DNA from: Reticulitermes speratus
Lineage: Eukaryota; Arthropoda; Insecta; Blattodea; Rhinotermitidae
Length of the DNA: 64,000 nucleotides
Reading direction: 5' to 3'
NCBI GenBank assembly: GCA_021186555.1
Contig: JAJKFL010000005.1
Span: 39,509,135-39,573,134 of the forward strand
The position numbers and the translations under genes were made by a program. This document shows, in pieces, positions 24,776 to 36,300 of the stretch (its first letter is position 1; each line of letters starts with the position of its first letter). The notes under the pieces were generated by a model, which did no database searches, was not told the DNA's origin, and worked only from the letters and a program-made list of their open reading frames with translations.

Positions 24776-25868
24776 ACATGTGGTGGATGCTTGCAGGTTT
24801 ATTTTACAAGAAATAATGCAGTAGTAACTTCAACTCAGCTTATTTATTATTACTTCGGCAAATATACAGGATCTCGAGTGAGATCGTTTGTAATGAGTTA
24901 GCCGCATGTGCAGAGTAAGCTTGTATGGAGTTACCCTGCAGTGGAAGCGGGACGGAGACAGGAGCGCACGGAAGTGTGCTCGCTTGACCAGTGCTGCTTG
25001 GCTGCTGCTGTGGATGAGAGCGGACCGCTCGACTGGTGCAGATTAAGCTTTGGTCGGCGGCAGGCGTGGTGTGCCTACTGCTTTACTCCTTTGTTGTCAT
25101 AACGACTGATTTACTCCTTTGCTTGTCAGAACGACTGGCTTACTCCTTGGCTTCTCAGAACGACTGGCTTGCTCCTTTGCTGCCGACCGAATGAATGAAG
25201 TTTGGAACCAACCAACAAATCAAAGTGCTAAATAAGGACGGAGATTTGCGCGGAGCGCAAGTCGACGTCCATCAATGAGTCAACAACACCAAAGACAAAA
25301 AGGATTCCAAACTAAATGGCAGAAAACCTGGCCCCATTTTAATCTGCTTTTAATTTCTGCATGGTGCTATTTTGATTTGTTGCCATTATCCTGAAATATT
25401 TTAACTTTGCCACCTTATGAAAGGATTTATTAGCTACCTTCATTATGTAATTTTGTCATGCATTCCGGTCACAAGACATGAACACTTGAGATTTTTATAT
25501 TCTCGGTAATATTTTCCCAAGCCTTATTGACAAAGTTGCTGTCCGGGGGGAAACCTCTTCAAGGTTTTAAGCTGATGGTCTTCTGTGACTTCACATCGTT
25601 TAGCTTCTTGAGGTCCAGTATTTCTGCATCTGACCAATATCATGATTAGCTCCTGTGAAATGTCAGGCATCAAGTGTGTTGTGATCGATGTGATTGCAGG
25701 TCTTCCCATCTGGGGAGTTTTTGCTCTAGACAATTAGTTTTGGATGTGACAAAGTTACTATAACATCATTCCCATTACTGCACACGAGAGAAAAGAGTTT
25801 GAAAAGCTCTTCCTCGTTTTTTTAAAGTTGCTACGGTATAGAATATATGAGAAAAGTTCCGAACTGGT
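24776..25868. other. Non-coding, with small repeats
   Basis: Contains 3-4 units of a ~30-bp repeat, CGACTGGCTTACTCCTTTGC, at about 25075-25185. Otherwise nothing supported. Confidence 0.5.
25203..25285 (-). mobile_element. 3'-end fragment of the GGTT-tailed LINE
   Basis: CCAACCAACAAAT, CAAAGTGCTAAATAAGGACG, a GCGC hairpin at 25243-25263 and GTCGACGTCC match, in reverse complement, the 3' end of the jockey-like element at 54672-54735. Only the tail region is present. Confidence 0.65.
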
Positions 25869-25884
25869 ATAAGGCATGATCACT

Positions 25885-25948
25885 TAGTTGTCTAGTGGCT
25901 AAGGCACTAGATTGGTAATCGGAAGGTCACCAGTTCGAATTCAGCAGG
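25885..25948 (+). other. tRNA-like RNA polymerase III promoter region (SINE head or tRNA pseudogene)
   Basis: TAGTGGCTAAGGCAC resembles an A box and AGTTCGAATTC a B box, about 30 bp apart, with a GATTGGTAATC patch between them. No clean cloverleaf or acceptor stem is visible. It lies ~350 bp upstream of the first 72-bp array. Confidence 0.4.
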
Positions 25949-25949
25949 G

Positions 25950-26193
25950 TCCAGTATTTGGAGTTCAACGAGGAGACAGCAGCCGAGGCGGTCCAGGAAA
26001 AGGAGTTCAGACGAGGTGTCGGAGTCCAGAGGAAGCGGTGAGGTTCCGGAGGTCCGAGTTGGAACAGGAGCAGGAGTCCAAGGGAGGTGGCGAGGTCACG
26101 GAGGTCAGAGGCGGCAAAGTCTCGGAGGTCCAAGGCGGTGGATTTCAGAGGAGGCGGTGGGGTCCCGGAGGTCGGAGGAAGAAAAACAGAATG

Positions 26194-26229
<36 letters not shown>

Positions 26230-26300
26230 AGGGGGGCAACAAGACCCCGGAGCAAGTGAGTCAAGAGTCTGAGAAGAGAGAAGAGAGAAGAGGGGCCAGG
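25950..26300. repeat. Purine-rich GGAGGTC-type repeat and (GA)n tract
   Basis: Short irregular repeats with GGAGGTC/GAGGTCC cores, ending in a (GA)n microsatellite at 26196-26227. No coding evidence. Confidence 0.7.
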
Positions 26301-27124
26301 GTTCAGTCACTGTGGTGGCAGGCACGACAGGTGAAAGAGTTGGTCTGGTCTCTGTTCGTTTGGTCGGGGTGGGATCAGTCACTGTGGTGGCGGGCACGAC
26401 AGGTGAGGGCGCTGGTCTGGCCTCTGTTCGTCTGGCCGGCGTGGGCTCAGTCACTGTGGTGGCGGGCACGAAAGGTGAGGGCGCTGGTCTGACCTCTGTT
26501 CGTCTGGATGGCGTGGGTTCAGTCAATGTGGTGGCGGGCACGACAGGTGAGGGCGCTGGCCTGGCCTCTGTTCGTCTCACAGGCGTGGGCTCAGTCACTG
26601 TGGTGGCGGGCACGACAGGTGAGGGCGCTGCTCTGGCCTCTGTTCCTTCGGCCGGCGTGGGCTCAGTCACTGTGGTGGCGGGCACGACAGGTGAGGGCGC
26701 TGGACTGTCCTCTGTTCCTTTGGCCGGCGTGGGCTCAATCACTGTGGTGGCAGGCAAGACAGGCGAGGGCGCTGGTCTGGCATCTGTTCCTTCGGCCGGC
26801 GTGGTCTCAGTCACTGTGGTGGCGGGCAAGACAGGTGAGGGCGCTGGTCTGGCCTCTGTTCCTTCGGCCGGCGTGGGCTCAGTCACTGTTGCGGCGGGCA
26901 CGACAGGTAAGGGCACTGGTCTGGCCTCTGTTCCATCGGCCGGCGTGGGCTCAGTCACTGTGGTGAAGGGCAAGACAGGTGAGGGCGCTGGCCTTTCCTC
27001 TGTTCCTTCTGCCTGTGTGGGCTCAGTCGCTGTGGTGGCGGGCACGACAGGTGAGGGCGCTGGTCTGGCATTTGTTCCTTCGGCCGGCGTGGGCTCAGTC
27101 ACTGTGGTGGCGGGCACGACAGGT
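26301..27124. repeat. 72-bp minisatellite, array 1 (about 11 units, indel-free)
   Basis: Unit consensus pieces: CTGGTCTGGCCTCTGTTCGT, CTGGCCGGCGTGGGCTCAGT, CACTGTGGTGGCGGGCACGA, CAGGTGAGGGCG. Because 72 is 24 codons and the consensus lacks stops in several frames, open frames run through on both strands. The + strand gives Gly/Val/Ala-rich or Trp/Arg-rich repeats; the minus strand (27192-25927, 421 codons) gives Pro/Thr-rich repeats such as PVVPATTVTEPTPA. Units are close to consensus. Satellite DNA is the likelier reading; a mucin-like gene cannot be fully excluded. Confidence 0.95.
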
Positions 27125-27394
27125 TGTAGCCGAACATTATTGGAGCATTTATATACTAGTATTGTTGGAGCAGTTCGGCTCTCCCTCTCCACTGTTCTAA
27201 ATATAGCAGGAAGGACAAGGGACCAGGTGTCCCGCGACTGTTGGCGTCCAGTAAAGGAAAGGAGTAGACGAATGGTATTGTGCTAACGTTTGTATTGTTA
27301 TAATGGAGAAATAAAGTTAAACCTTTGAAGAGAACAGTCTCGTAATTTGATGTATATAAGATTAATAAATAGTAACCAGCAAAGTTCGGTTGTA
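27125..27394 (+). repeat. 5' LTR
   Basis: Begins TGTAGCCGAAC and ends GTTCGGTTGTA, imperfect inverted ends. It contains ATGGAGAAATAAAGTTAAAC, a plausible polyadenylation signal. Same length as the 3' LTR. Confidence 0.93.
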
Positions 27395-27399
27395 AGAAG

Positions 27400-27418
27400 T
27401 GGCGCATCAACGTTGGGG
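27400..27418 (+). promoter_or_regulatory. Primer-binding site
   Basis: Five bases after the LTR the sequence reads TGGCGCATCAACGTTGGGG. It starts with the TGG expected opposite a tRNA 3' CCA and resembles the TGGCGCCCAACG-type sites of retroelements. The tRNA species is not determined. Confidence 0.65.
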
Positions 27419-27707
27419 CCCGGATAAAGAAGAAAACCTTCTTCAGTTACCACGGCACCAAAGAAAGAAAAAGGGATCTGTGTACACCAGTATTAGCCAG
27501 CCTCCGACTAACTACTAACGATGGTGTGCACTTAGCGAGCAACCTCACGTCCGACCTCCCGGCAGCTTACATCGGCAGCCGAGCCTCCATCAAGGATCAG
27601 CGATTCTGCCCGCACGGCGTACATCGTGCAGCCTGATTCTACAGAAAGTCACCAGGTATATACAGTGTAATAATTTGTGTATATCTTTGTGTAAAAGTTG
27701 AAACAAA

Positions 27708-28909
27708 ATGGCTGAGCGAAATTTGAGAAACCGAACAGTTCCAGCATCAGAGACTGATGAGAGTGAAAATCAAGTAAATAGTTTAGCAGAATTAAGTGAG
27801 GTAGGCGTTGAAGATGAAACTTCAACTGACGAAGGCGTAGTAGTAACGGCTCCAACTCTGTTAACAAGGCAGGAAGGCAGCAATTGAACATAGTGCAGTC
27901 ATAGAACCGGAAAAAGCAACCATGTCAACTATGCAATTACATGTGTTATTGTTAGATGTTGTAAGCAGTCTGAAAGCGGATATTGCTACCGCAGTTGAGA
28001 CAATGAATTCCAATTTTAAGGCTGAGAATGTTAAATTGGCGGCAGATATTACTTCTAGTTTGACCTCACAATTAACTTCTAAATTCCGGGCAGAGAACCA
28101 AAAACTAGCAGAGGAATTGACAGTGAAATTTCAGTCTAAAACAGTTAATCTGAGAGAAGAATTATCGCAGAAATTTCAGAATGAGGTAACTAACATGTCG
28201 CAGGATTTTTCTGCCTTGCGTAATGATACTGATAAAGTAACAATAGAAGTTATAAGTGATAATTTGCATGGAAAATTAATGCTCACATTGTAGATACCAG
28301 AAAGGGAGTTGAAAGAATTGCCCATGAAGTGAACGCTAGATCCAAATCCCTAATTGAAGAGGTTCAAAAATACAAAGATGACACTGAGAGTGAGGTAATA
28401 AGCGTGAGGCAGGATTTCAGCAAGTTCAGTGAAGAGATAACCGCAGATCACGCTGGATGGCAACTTAGAGTAGGGACAGATATTGAGAAAGTTAGTAGTA
28501 GCATGAAAGGGATGGAAGAAAAGGTTGCAGATTTTCAAGTAGCTTAGAAAGAAATAAATCAGAATTCCATAAAGTAAATTTAGAAATTAACTCTTTGAAA
28601 GTAAAGTTAGCGGCGGCCAGTGAGGTAACAGGTCGATCAGCTGTTTGCGACGTTGGCGAGTTGCAAGCTGCTGGTGACCGATATGATCAGCTTAACTTGA
28701 ACCCTTTGGCCCAAACTAACCTTTCAGTGTCCTCTAGCATAAGGATTACGAATGGTGTGAGTGAAAGGAATTGTAATATGCATTGTTCTTCTGGGTCGCA
28801 TGCTATACAGACAACTGTTCCCGACCTCTCCCAGACATTTAACCGCCAATACGCACTAGTGTACTACCTGACTGCAAATTTCTTTAACGAATATGGGAAT
28901 TGTACTTGA
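27708..28909 (+). pseudogene. gag-like region, frame-broken
   Basis: The first frame starts at ATG 27708 (MAERNLRNRTVP, acidic, stop at 27885). Coding then shifts to 27922-28293, 28329-28547 and 28595-28909. The second and third pieces are heptad-like coiled coils rich in Glu, Lys, Leu and Asn (for example FRAENQKLAEELTVKFQSK), as in the N-terminal half of some Gypsy Gag proteins. No CCHC zinc knuckle or protease motif was seen. At least three frame changes make it non-functional. Confidence 0.6.
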
Positions 28910-28948
28910 TTTTAAGGAACAATGCCTGTGCTATGACATGGGGGGGAG

Positions 28949-29585
28949 GTGAGGAAACGCCCCTTTGAAAAATTTCAGGAAACGAATTCCGAGGCCGCTA
29001 ATACAGGGTTTGCTAAAGATTGTGTTGTCCGGCGTACAGGCCACACAAATGTGACACCGCCGCTAGAGGATACGCCTAGAGCGAGTTGCTCCATACCGTA
29101 TACCTACAAGAAGTCTGCGAAGTTAGGCGAGAAATTTCAAATTATGATAATGCCCTTAGTGGAAGTTATGAGATAGGGAAAGCATGAGTAATGTTGATTT
29201 ATATTGTAAAAATATGAAGAAAGGGATTGGAAAGGGTAAACGAACCCTTATAAGTGAGGATGCTCTAAGCTTAAGTGATGATGAAAATGATAACGTTGAT
29301 GAGTATGATAACAATAACGTTAAGTTAAATGAAAATGCAAAGGGCACTGGAAGTGATTATGATGAAATGCAAAGCAGAAAAATGAATGGAGCCCGGATGA
29401 ACAGTCTTAAGCCTGTGTCGCCAGATCCACGTTGCATGACCGCAGAAGGGGTAGTTTCGCTGATTGAGGAAAACGAAAATTTGACATCTAATGAGAAACG
29501 GCAATTAGTCCAGCTGTTGTTAAAGTACTTAAATAATTTGACAACCAAACCAGAAATCTGTAAAGTTTTTGAATATAAATTCTAA
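28949..29585 (+). pseudogene. Remnant between gag and reverse transcriptase
   Basis: The frame 29184-29585 is acidic, then ends LTSNEKRQLVQLLLKYLNNL and TTKPEICKVFEYKF. That resembles the linker just upstream of the Gypsy reverse transcriptase, where a KPG-C-x-x-F-x-Y-x-F pattern is common. The coding sequence stops exactly where reverse transcriptase should begin, so the rest of pol appears deleted between here and the polypurine tract. 28949-29176 has no recognised domain. Confidence 0.5.
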
Positions 29586-30061
29586 GTAAATAACTCAGCT
29601 CCAGTCGTTGGTCATTCCCGGCCTATCCCCTTTTCATTACGCCCATTAGTGAGGAAACAAGTAAGACTAGGAACACTTTGTTTGGCTCAGAAGTGAAAAT
29701 GCATAGTGAAGGAATGATGCATGTAGTTATAGAAATAAATTAACCTTGAATGTGTGTAAGAATGATAATTTCAAACAAGATGATTGCAAATAGAGTAAGG
29801 TGCTGATAGTTATAAATTTATGGAATAGTATTGTTGTGAATTCAGTAAAGTTGTGGTTAAAAGAAAGTTGTATAACATTCAAGAATGTAAACGTTTAAGT
29901 TGCATAAGAGAAGATAAAAGGGTTAAGTATGTTTGAGATTGATTGAACAATGTATATGTTCAGGTATTTATATTTTTAGATTTGTCTGAATTGGTATTAT
30001 TACAAAGTAGATAGATGCAGACTTGAATAGTCTGGACTTAAAACTCTTCAAGTCACATCTT
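29586..30061 (+). other. LTR-element 3' untranslated region
   Basis: AT-rich, no coding sign. Spans the place where pol would lie in an intact element. Confidence 0.6.
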
Positions 30062-30089
30062 GGGGGGGGGGGGGGGGGGGGGGAGAAAT
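30062..30089 (+). promoter_or_regulatory. Polypurine tract with a 22-G run
   Basis: Twenty-two consecutive G (30062-30083) followed by AGAAAT directly before the 3' LTR. The position is right for the plus-strand primer; the extreme G length is unusual and may be expansion or a sequencing effect. Confidence 0.75.
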
Positions 30090-30359
30090 TGTAGCCGAAC
30101 ATTATTGGAGCATTTATATACTAGTATTGTTGGAGCAGTTCGGCTCTCCCTTTCCACTGCTCTAAATATAGCAGGAAGGACAAGGGACCAGGTGTCCCGC
30201 GACAGTTGGCGTCCAGTAAAGGAAAGGAGTAGACGAATGGTATTGTGCTAACGTTTGTATTGTTATAATGGAGAAATAAAGTTAAACCTTTGAAGAGAAC
30301 AGTCTCGTAATTTGATGTATATCAAATTAATAAAAAGTAACTAGCAAAGTTCGGTTATA
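30090..30359 (+). repeat. 3' LTR
   Basis: TGTAGCCGAAC to GTTCGGTTATA, 270 bp, about 97% identical to the 5' LTR by eye. Confidence 0.93.
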
Positions 30360-30360
30360 A

Positions 30361-33300
30361 GGTGAGGGTGCTGGTCTGTCCACTGTTCCTTCAGCCAACG
30401 TGAGCTCAGTCAATGTGGTTTCGGGCACGACAGGTAAGGGCGCTGTTCTGGCTTATGTTCCTTCGGCCGGCGTGGGCTCAGTAACTGTGGTGGCGGGCAC
30501 GACAGGTGAGGGTGATGGACTTGCCTCTGTTCGATCGGCCGGCGTGGGCTCAGTCACTCTGGTGGTGGGCACGACAGGTGAGGGCGTTGATCTGGCATCT
30601 GTTCCTTCTGCCGGCGTGGGCTAAGTCACTGTGGTGGCGGGCACGACAGGTGAGGGCGCTGGTCTGGCTTATATTCCTTCGGCCGGCGTGGGCTCAGTAA
30701 CTGTGGTAGCGGGCACGACAGGTGAGGGCAATGGATTTGCCTCTCTTCCTTCGGCCGGCGTGGGCTCAGTCACTCTGGTGGTGGGCACGACAGGTGAGGG
30801 CGCTGATCTGGCCTCTGTTCCTTCTGCTGGCGTGGGCTCAGTCACTGTGGTGGCGGGCACGACAAGTGAGGGCGCTGGTCTGGTTTCTGTTCCTTCGGCC
30901 GGCGTGGACTCAGTCACTGTGGTGGCGGACACGACAGGTGAGGGCGCTGGACTGGACACTGTTCCTTCGGCCGGCGTGGGCTCAGTCAAGGTTGTGGAGG
31001 GCACGATATGTGATGGCGCTGGTCTGGCCACTGTTCGTCTGGCCGTCGTAGGCTCATTCACTGTGGTGGCGTGCACGTCAGGTGAGGGCGCTGGTATTGC
31101 CTCTTTTCATTCGGCCGGATTATTCTCAGTCACTGTGGTGGCGGGAAAGACATTTGAGGGCGGTGGTTTTGCCTCTGGTACTTCGGCCGTCGTAGGCTCA
31201 GTCACTGTGGTGGCGGGCATGACTGGTGAGTGCGTTAGACTGGCCACTTTTCGTCTGGTCTGTGTGGGCTCAGTCACACTGGAGGCGGGCACGACAGTTG
31301 AAGGCGCTGGTCTGGCCTCTTTTCATCTGGCGCACGTGGGCTCAGTCGCTGTGGTGGCGGGCACGAAAGGTGAGGGCGCTGGACTGGCCTCTGTTCGCCT
31401 TGCCGTCGTAGCGTACGTCACTATCGTGGCAGGCACGAGAGGTGAGGGCGATTGTGTGGCCTCTGTTCGTCTGACTTGCGTGGGCTCAGTCACTGTGGTG
31501 GTAGGCACGAGAGGTGAGGGCGCTGGCATGGCCTTTCTTCCTTCGTCCGGCTTGGGCTCGGTCACTGTGGTGGCGTGTACGACAGGTGAGGGCGCTGGTC
31601 TGGCCTCTGTTCTTCTGGCCGGCTTGGGCTCAGTCACTATGGTGGCAGGCACGACAGTTAAGGGTGCTGTACTGGCCTCTGTTCGACTGGCCGGCGTGGG
31701 CTCAGTCACTGTGGTGGCGAGCACGAAAAGGTGAGGGCGCTTGTCTGGCCTCTGTTCGTCTGGCCGGTGTGGGCTCATTCACTGTGTTGTGGCGGGCATG
31801 ACAGGTGAGGACGCTGGACTGGCCTCTGTTCCTTCAGCCGGCTTGGGATCAGTCATTGTTGTGGCGGGCACGACAGGTAAGGGCACTGGTCTGGCCTCTG
31901 TTCCAACGGCCGGCGTGGGCTCAGTCACTGTAGTGTCGGGCAAGACAGGTGATGGCGCTGGTCTGGCCTCTGTTCATTCGGCCGGCGTGGGCTCAGTCAC
32001 TGCGGTGACGGATACGAGAGGTGAGGGAGCTGTCCTGGCCTCTGTTCCTTCGGCCGGCGTCGGCTCATTCACTGTGGTGGCGGACACGACAGGTGAGGGT
32101 GCATGTCTGGCCTCTGTTCGTCTGGCCGTCTTGGGATCAGTCACTGGTGAAGAGCACGAAATGTGAGGGCTCTGGTTTGGCCTGTGTTCGTCTGGCCGGC
32201 GTTGGCTCAGTCACAGAGGTGGCGGGCACGACAGGTGAGGTCCCTGGTCTGGCCTCTGTTCGTCTGGCCGCCGTGGGTTCAGTCACTGTGGTGAAGTGCA
32301 CATCAGGTGAGGGCGCTGGTAATGCCTCTTTTCATTCGGCCGGCTTGCTCTCAGTCACTGATCTGGCGGGAAAGACAGTTTTAAGGGCGCTGGTCTTGCT
32401 TCTGGTCCTTCGGCCGTCGTAAACTCAGTCACAGTGGTGGCGGGCATGAGAGGTGAGGGCGCTGGTCTGGCCTCTTTTCGTCTGGCCGGTGTGGGCTCAG
32501 TCACTATGGAGGCGGGCAAGACAGTTGCGGTCACTTGACTGGCCTCTGTTCGTCTGGCGCGCGTGGGCTCAGTCACTGTGGTGGCGGGCACAAAAGGTGA
32601 GGTCGCTGGACTGGCCGTCGTGGGCTCAGTCACTATGGTGGAGGGCACGATAGTTGAGGGCGCTTGTGTGGCCTCTGTTCTTCTGGCTGGCGTGGGCTCA
32701 GTCACTGTAGTGGTGGGCACGACAGGTGAAAGTGCTGGTCTAGTCTCTGTTACTTCTGGCTTCGTGGGCTGTCACTGTTGTGGCGGGCTTGACAGATGAG
32801 GGCACTTGTCTGGCCTCTGTTCAATCGGCGGCGTTGGTTCAGTCACTGAAGTGTTGGGCACGACAGGTGAGGGCGCTGGCCTTGCGTCTGATCCTTTGGC
32901 CAACGTTGGCTCAGTCACTGTGGTGGCGGACACGAAGTGAGGGCTCTGCTCTGGCCTCTGTTCCTTCGACCGGCGTGGGCTCAATCACTGTGGTGGCAGG
33001 CACGACAGGCGAGGGCGCTGGTCTGGCATCTGTTCCTTCGGCCGGCGTAGGCTCAGTCACTGTGGTGGCAGGCACGACAGGTAAGGGCGCTTGACTGGCC
33101 TCTGTTCGTCTGGCCGGCGTTGGCTCAGTCACTGTGGTGGGGCACGACAGGTGAGGGCGCTGGTCTGGCCCCTGTTCGTCTGGCTGCGTGGGTTCAGTCA
33201 CTGTATTGGCGGGCACGACAGTGAGGGCGCTGGTCTGGCCTCTGTTCGTCTGGCCGGCGTGAGCTCAGTCACTGTGGTAGCGGGCATGAAGGTGAGGGCG

Positions 33301-36300
33301 CTGGACTGGCATCTGTTCCTTAGCCGCGTGGGATCAGTCATTGTTGTGGCGGTCACGACTGGTGAGGGCGCTGGTCTAGACTCTGTTCTTCTGGGGGCGT
33401 GGGCTCAGTCACTGTGTGGTCTTGCCTGTGTTCTTTCGATCGTCGTGGTCTCAGTCACTTGTGTGGGCGGACACGAAAGTTTGAGGCACGGGTCTGGTCT
33501 CTGTTCGCCTGGCCGGCTTGTGCTCAGTCACTCTGAAGGTGGGCACGACAGTTGCGGGCATTTGTCTGACCTTCTTGGCGCGAGTGGGCTCAGTCACTGT
33601 GGTGGCGGGCACGAAATGTGAGGGCGCTGGACTGTCCTCTATTCGACTGGCCGTCGTGGGCTCAGTCATTATGGTGGCGGGCACGACATGTAAGGGCGCT
33701 TGTGTGGACTCTGTTCTTCTGGCAGTCGTGGGATCAGTCATTGTGGTGGCGGGCACGACAGGTAAGGGCACTGGTCTGGCCTCTATTCTAACGGCCGGCG
33801 TGGGCTCAGTCACTGTAGTGTCGGGCAAGACAGGTGATGGCGCTGGTCTGGCCTCTGTTCCATCGGCCGGATTGGTTCACCCACTGAAGTGTCGGGCTCG
33901 ACAGGTGAAGGCACTGGCCTGGCGACTGATCCTTTGCCAGCGTGGGCTCAGTCACTGTGGTGGCGGACACGACTTGAGGGCGCTGCTCTGGCCTCTGTTC
34001 CTTCGACCGGCGTGGCTCAGTCACTGTGGTGGTGGGCACGACAGGTGAGGCGCTGGCCTGTCCTTTCTTCCTTCGTCCGGCTTGGGATCAGTCATTGTGG
34101 TGGCGGTCACGACAGGTGAGGCGCTGATCTGGCCTCTGTTCTTCTGGCCGGTGTGGGCTCAGTCACTGTGGTGGCGGGCACGACATGTGTGGGAGCCGGT
34201 CTGTCCTCTGTTCGTCTGGCCGTCGTGGGCTCAGTCAATGAGGTCTCTGGGTTGGTCTCTTTTCATTTGGCCGTCGTGGGATCAGTCACTGCGGTGGATT
34301 GGACGTCAGTTGAGGGCGCTTGTATGGCCTATTTTCCTTCGGCCGGCTTGCTCTCAGTCACTGAGGTGGCGGGAAAGAAAGTTGTGGGCGCTGGTCATGC
34401 CTCTGGACCTTCGGCCGTACGTGGGCTCAGTCACTGATTTGGCGGGCACGACAGGTGATGGCGCTGGTGTGGCCTCTGTTCGTTTGGCCTTTGTGTGCTC
34501 AATCACTCTGGTGTCGGGCACGAAAGGTGAGGGCGCTGGTCTCGTCCCTGTTCGTCTGGCCGGCGTGGGCTCATTCACTGTTTTGGTGGGCATGACAGGT
34601 GCGGGCGCTGGTGTGGCCTCTGTTCGCCTGGCTGGCTTGGGCTCAGTCACTGTGGTGGTGGGCACTACAGTTGAGGGACTGGTGTTGCCTCTGTTTGACT
34701 GGCTGGCGTGGGCTCTGTCACTGTGGTGGTTGGCACGACAGGTGAGGGCGCTTGTCTGGTCTATGTTCTTCTGGCCGTCGTTGGCTCAGTCACTGTTGTG
34801 TCGGGATCGACAATTGAGGGCGCTTGTCTGGCCTCTGATCCTTCGAACGGCGTGGTCTCATTCAAAGTTGGCGCGCAATAGAGGTGATGTAGCTGGGCTG
34901 GCCTCTGTTTCTTCAGCCGGCGTGGGCTCAGACACTGTGGTGGTGGGCCCGACATGTGAGGGCGCTGGCCTGACCTTTCTTCCTTCGATCCGGCTTGGGT
35001 TCAGTCACAGTGGAGGCGGGCACGAGAGGTGAGGGCCCTGGTGTGGCCTCTGTTCGTCTGGTGGCTTGGGCTCTGACACTTTGGTGTTGGGCACGCCAGG
35101 TGAGGGCGCTTCCTGGCCTCTGTTCTTTCTGCCGACTTTGGCTCAGTCTCTGTGGTGTCGGGCACGACAGGCGAGGTCGCTGGTCATGCCTCTGTTCCAT
35201 CGGCTGGCTTGGGCTCAGTCACAGTGGTGGCAGGCACGACAACTGAGGGCGCTGGTCTGGCTTTTATTCCTTCGGCCGGCGTAGGCTCATTGATATTTGT
35301 GGCGAGCAAGACAGGTGAAGGCGCTGGTCTTGCGTGTGTTCTTTCGATCGTCGTGGGCTCAGTCACTGTGGTGGCGGACACGAAAATTAGAGGCACTGGT
35401 CTGGTCTCTGTTCGTCTGGCCGGCGTGGGCTCAGTCATGTGGTGGCGGGCACGACATTTGAGGGAGCTGCTCTGGCCTCTGTTCGTCTGGCCGTCGTTTA
35501 CTAAATCACTGTAGTGGCGTGCACGAAAAGTGTGGGCGCTGATCTGGCCTACGTTCCTTCGGCAGGCGTGGGCTCAGTCATTGGTGTGTCCGGGACGACA
35601 GGTGAGGGCGCTTGTCTGGCCTCTGATCCTTCGGACGGCGTGGGCTCAGTCAATGTTTTGCGCGCAAGACATGTGAGTGAGCTGGTCTGGCCTCTGTTCC
35701 TTCGGCCGGCGTGGGCCCAGTCACTGTGGTGAAGGGCACGACAGGTTAGGGCGCTGGTATGGCTTCAGATCCTTCGGCCGGCGTGGGCTCAATCACTGTA
35801 TTGGCGGGCACTAAAGGTGACGGCGCTGTTCTGGCCTCTCTTTCTTCTGCCGTCGTGGGCTCAGTCACTGTTGTGGCGCGTACGACATGTGAGGGAGCTG
35901 GTCTGGACTCTGCACCTTCGGCCAGCGTGGGCTCATTCAATTTAGTGGCGGTAATGATAGCTGAGGGCGCTGGTCTGGCCTCTGTTCCTTCGACTGACTT
36001 GGGCTCTGTCACTGTGGAGGCGGGCTAGATAGGTGAGGGGGCTAGTCTGGCTTCTGTTTTTTCGGCCGACGTGGGCTCAGTCACTGTGGTGGCGGGCACG
36101 ACATGTCATGGTGCTTGTTTGTCCTCTGTTCCTATGGCCTTCGTTGGTTCAGTCACTGTAGTGGCGATCACGACAGGAGAGGGCGCTAGTCTGTACTCTG
36201 TTCGTCTGGCCGTCGTGGGCAAATTCACTGGTAGCGTGCACGAAATGTGAGTTCTCTGGATTGGCCTCTGTTCGTCTGGCCGGCTTTGGCTAAGTCACTG

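Larger units (their letters stand above)
27121..30363 (+). mobile_element. Gypsy-like LTR retrotransposon, pol-deleted, inserted in the 72-bp array
   Basis: Two 270-bp LTRs (27125-27394 and 30090-30359) bound the element. The AGGT at 27121-27124 and 30360-30363 is a 4-bp target-site duplication, copied from the array's own CAGGTGAGG. A primer-binding site, gag-like frames, a scrap of pol and a G-rich polypurine tract occur in the correct order. At ~3.2 kb it is far shorter than a full Gypsy element (5-8 kb); reverse transcriptase, RNase H and integrase are missing. The LTRs differ at roughly nine positions, so the insertion is not recent. Non-autonomous or dead. Confidence 0.92.

Noticed and set aside
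25885..25948. Functional tRNA gene
   Set aside because: A- and B-box-like patches exist, but no acceptor stem or clean cloverleaf can be folded. A SINE head or pseudogene is likelier.
26312..31734. Long + strand frames in the 72-bp array (Gly/Val-rich 324 and 367 codons; Trp/Arg-rich frames)
   Set aside because: Frames stay open because the period is 72 and the consensus lacks stops. They occur on both strands and in several frames, and one runs into the LTR.
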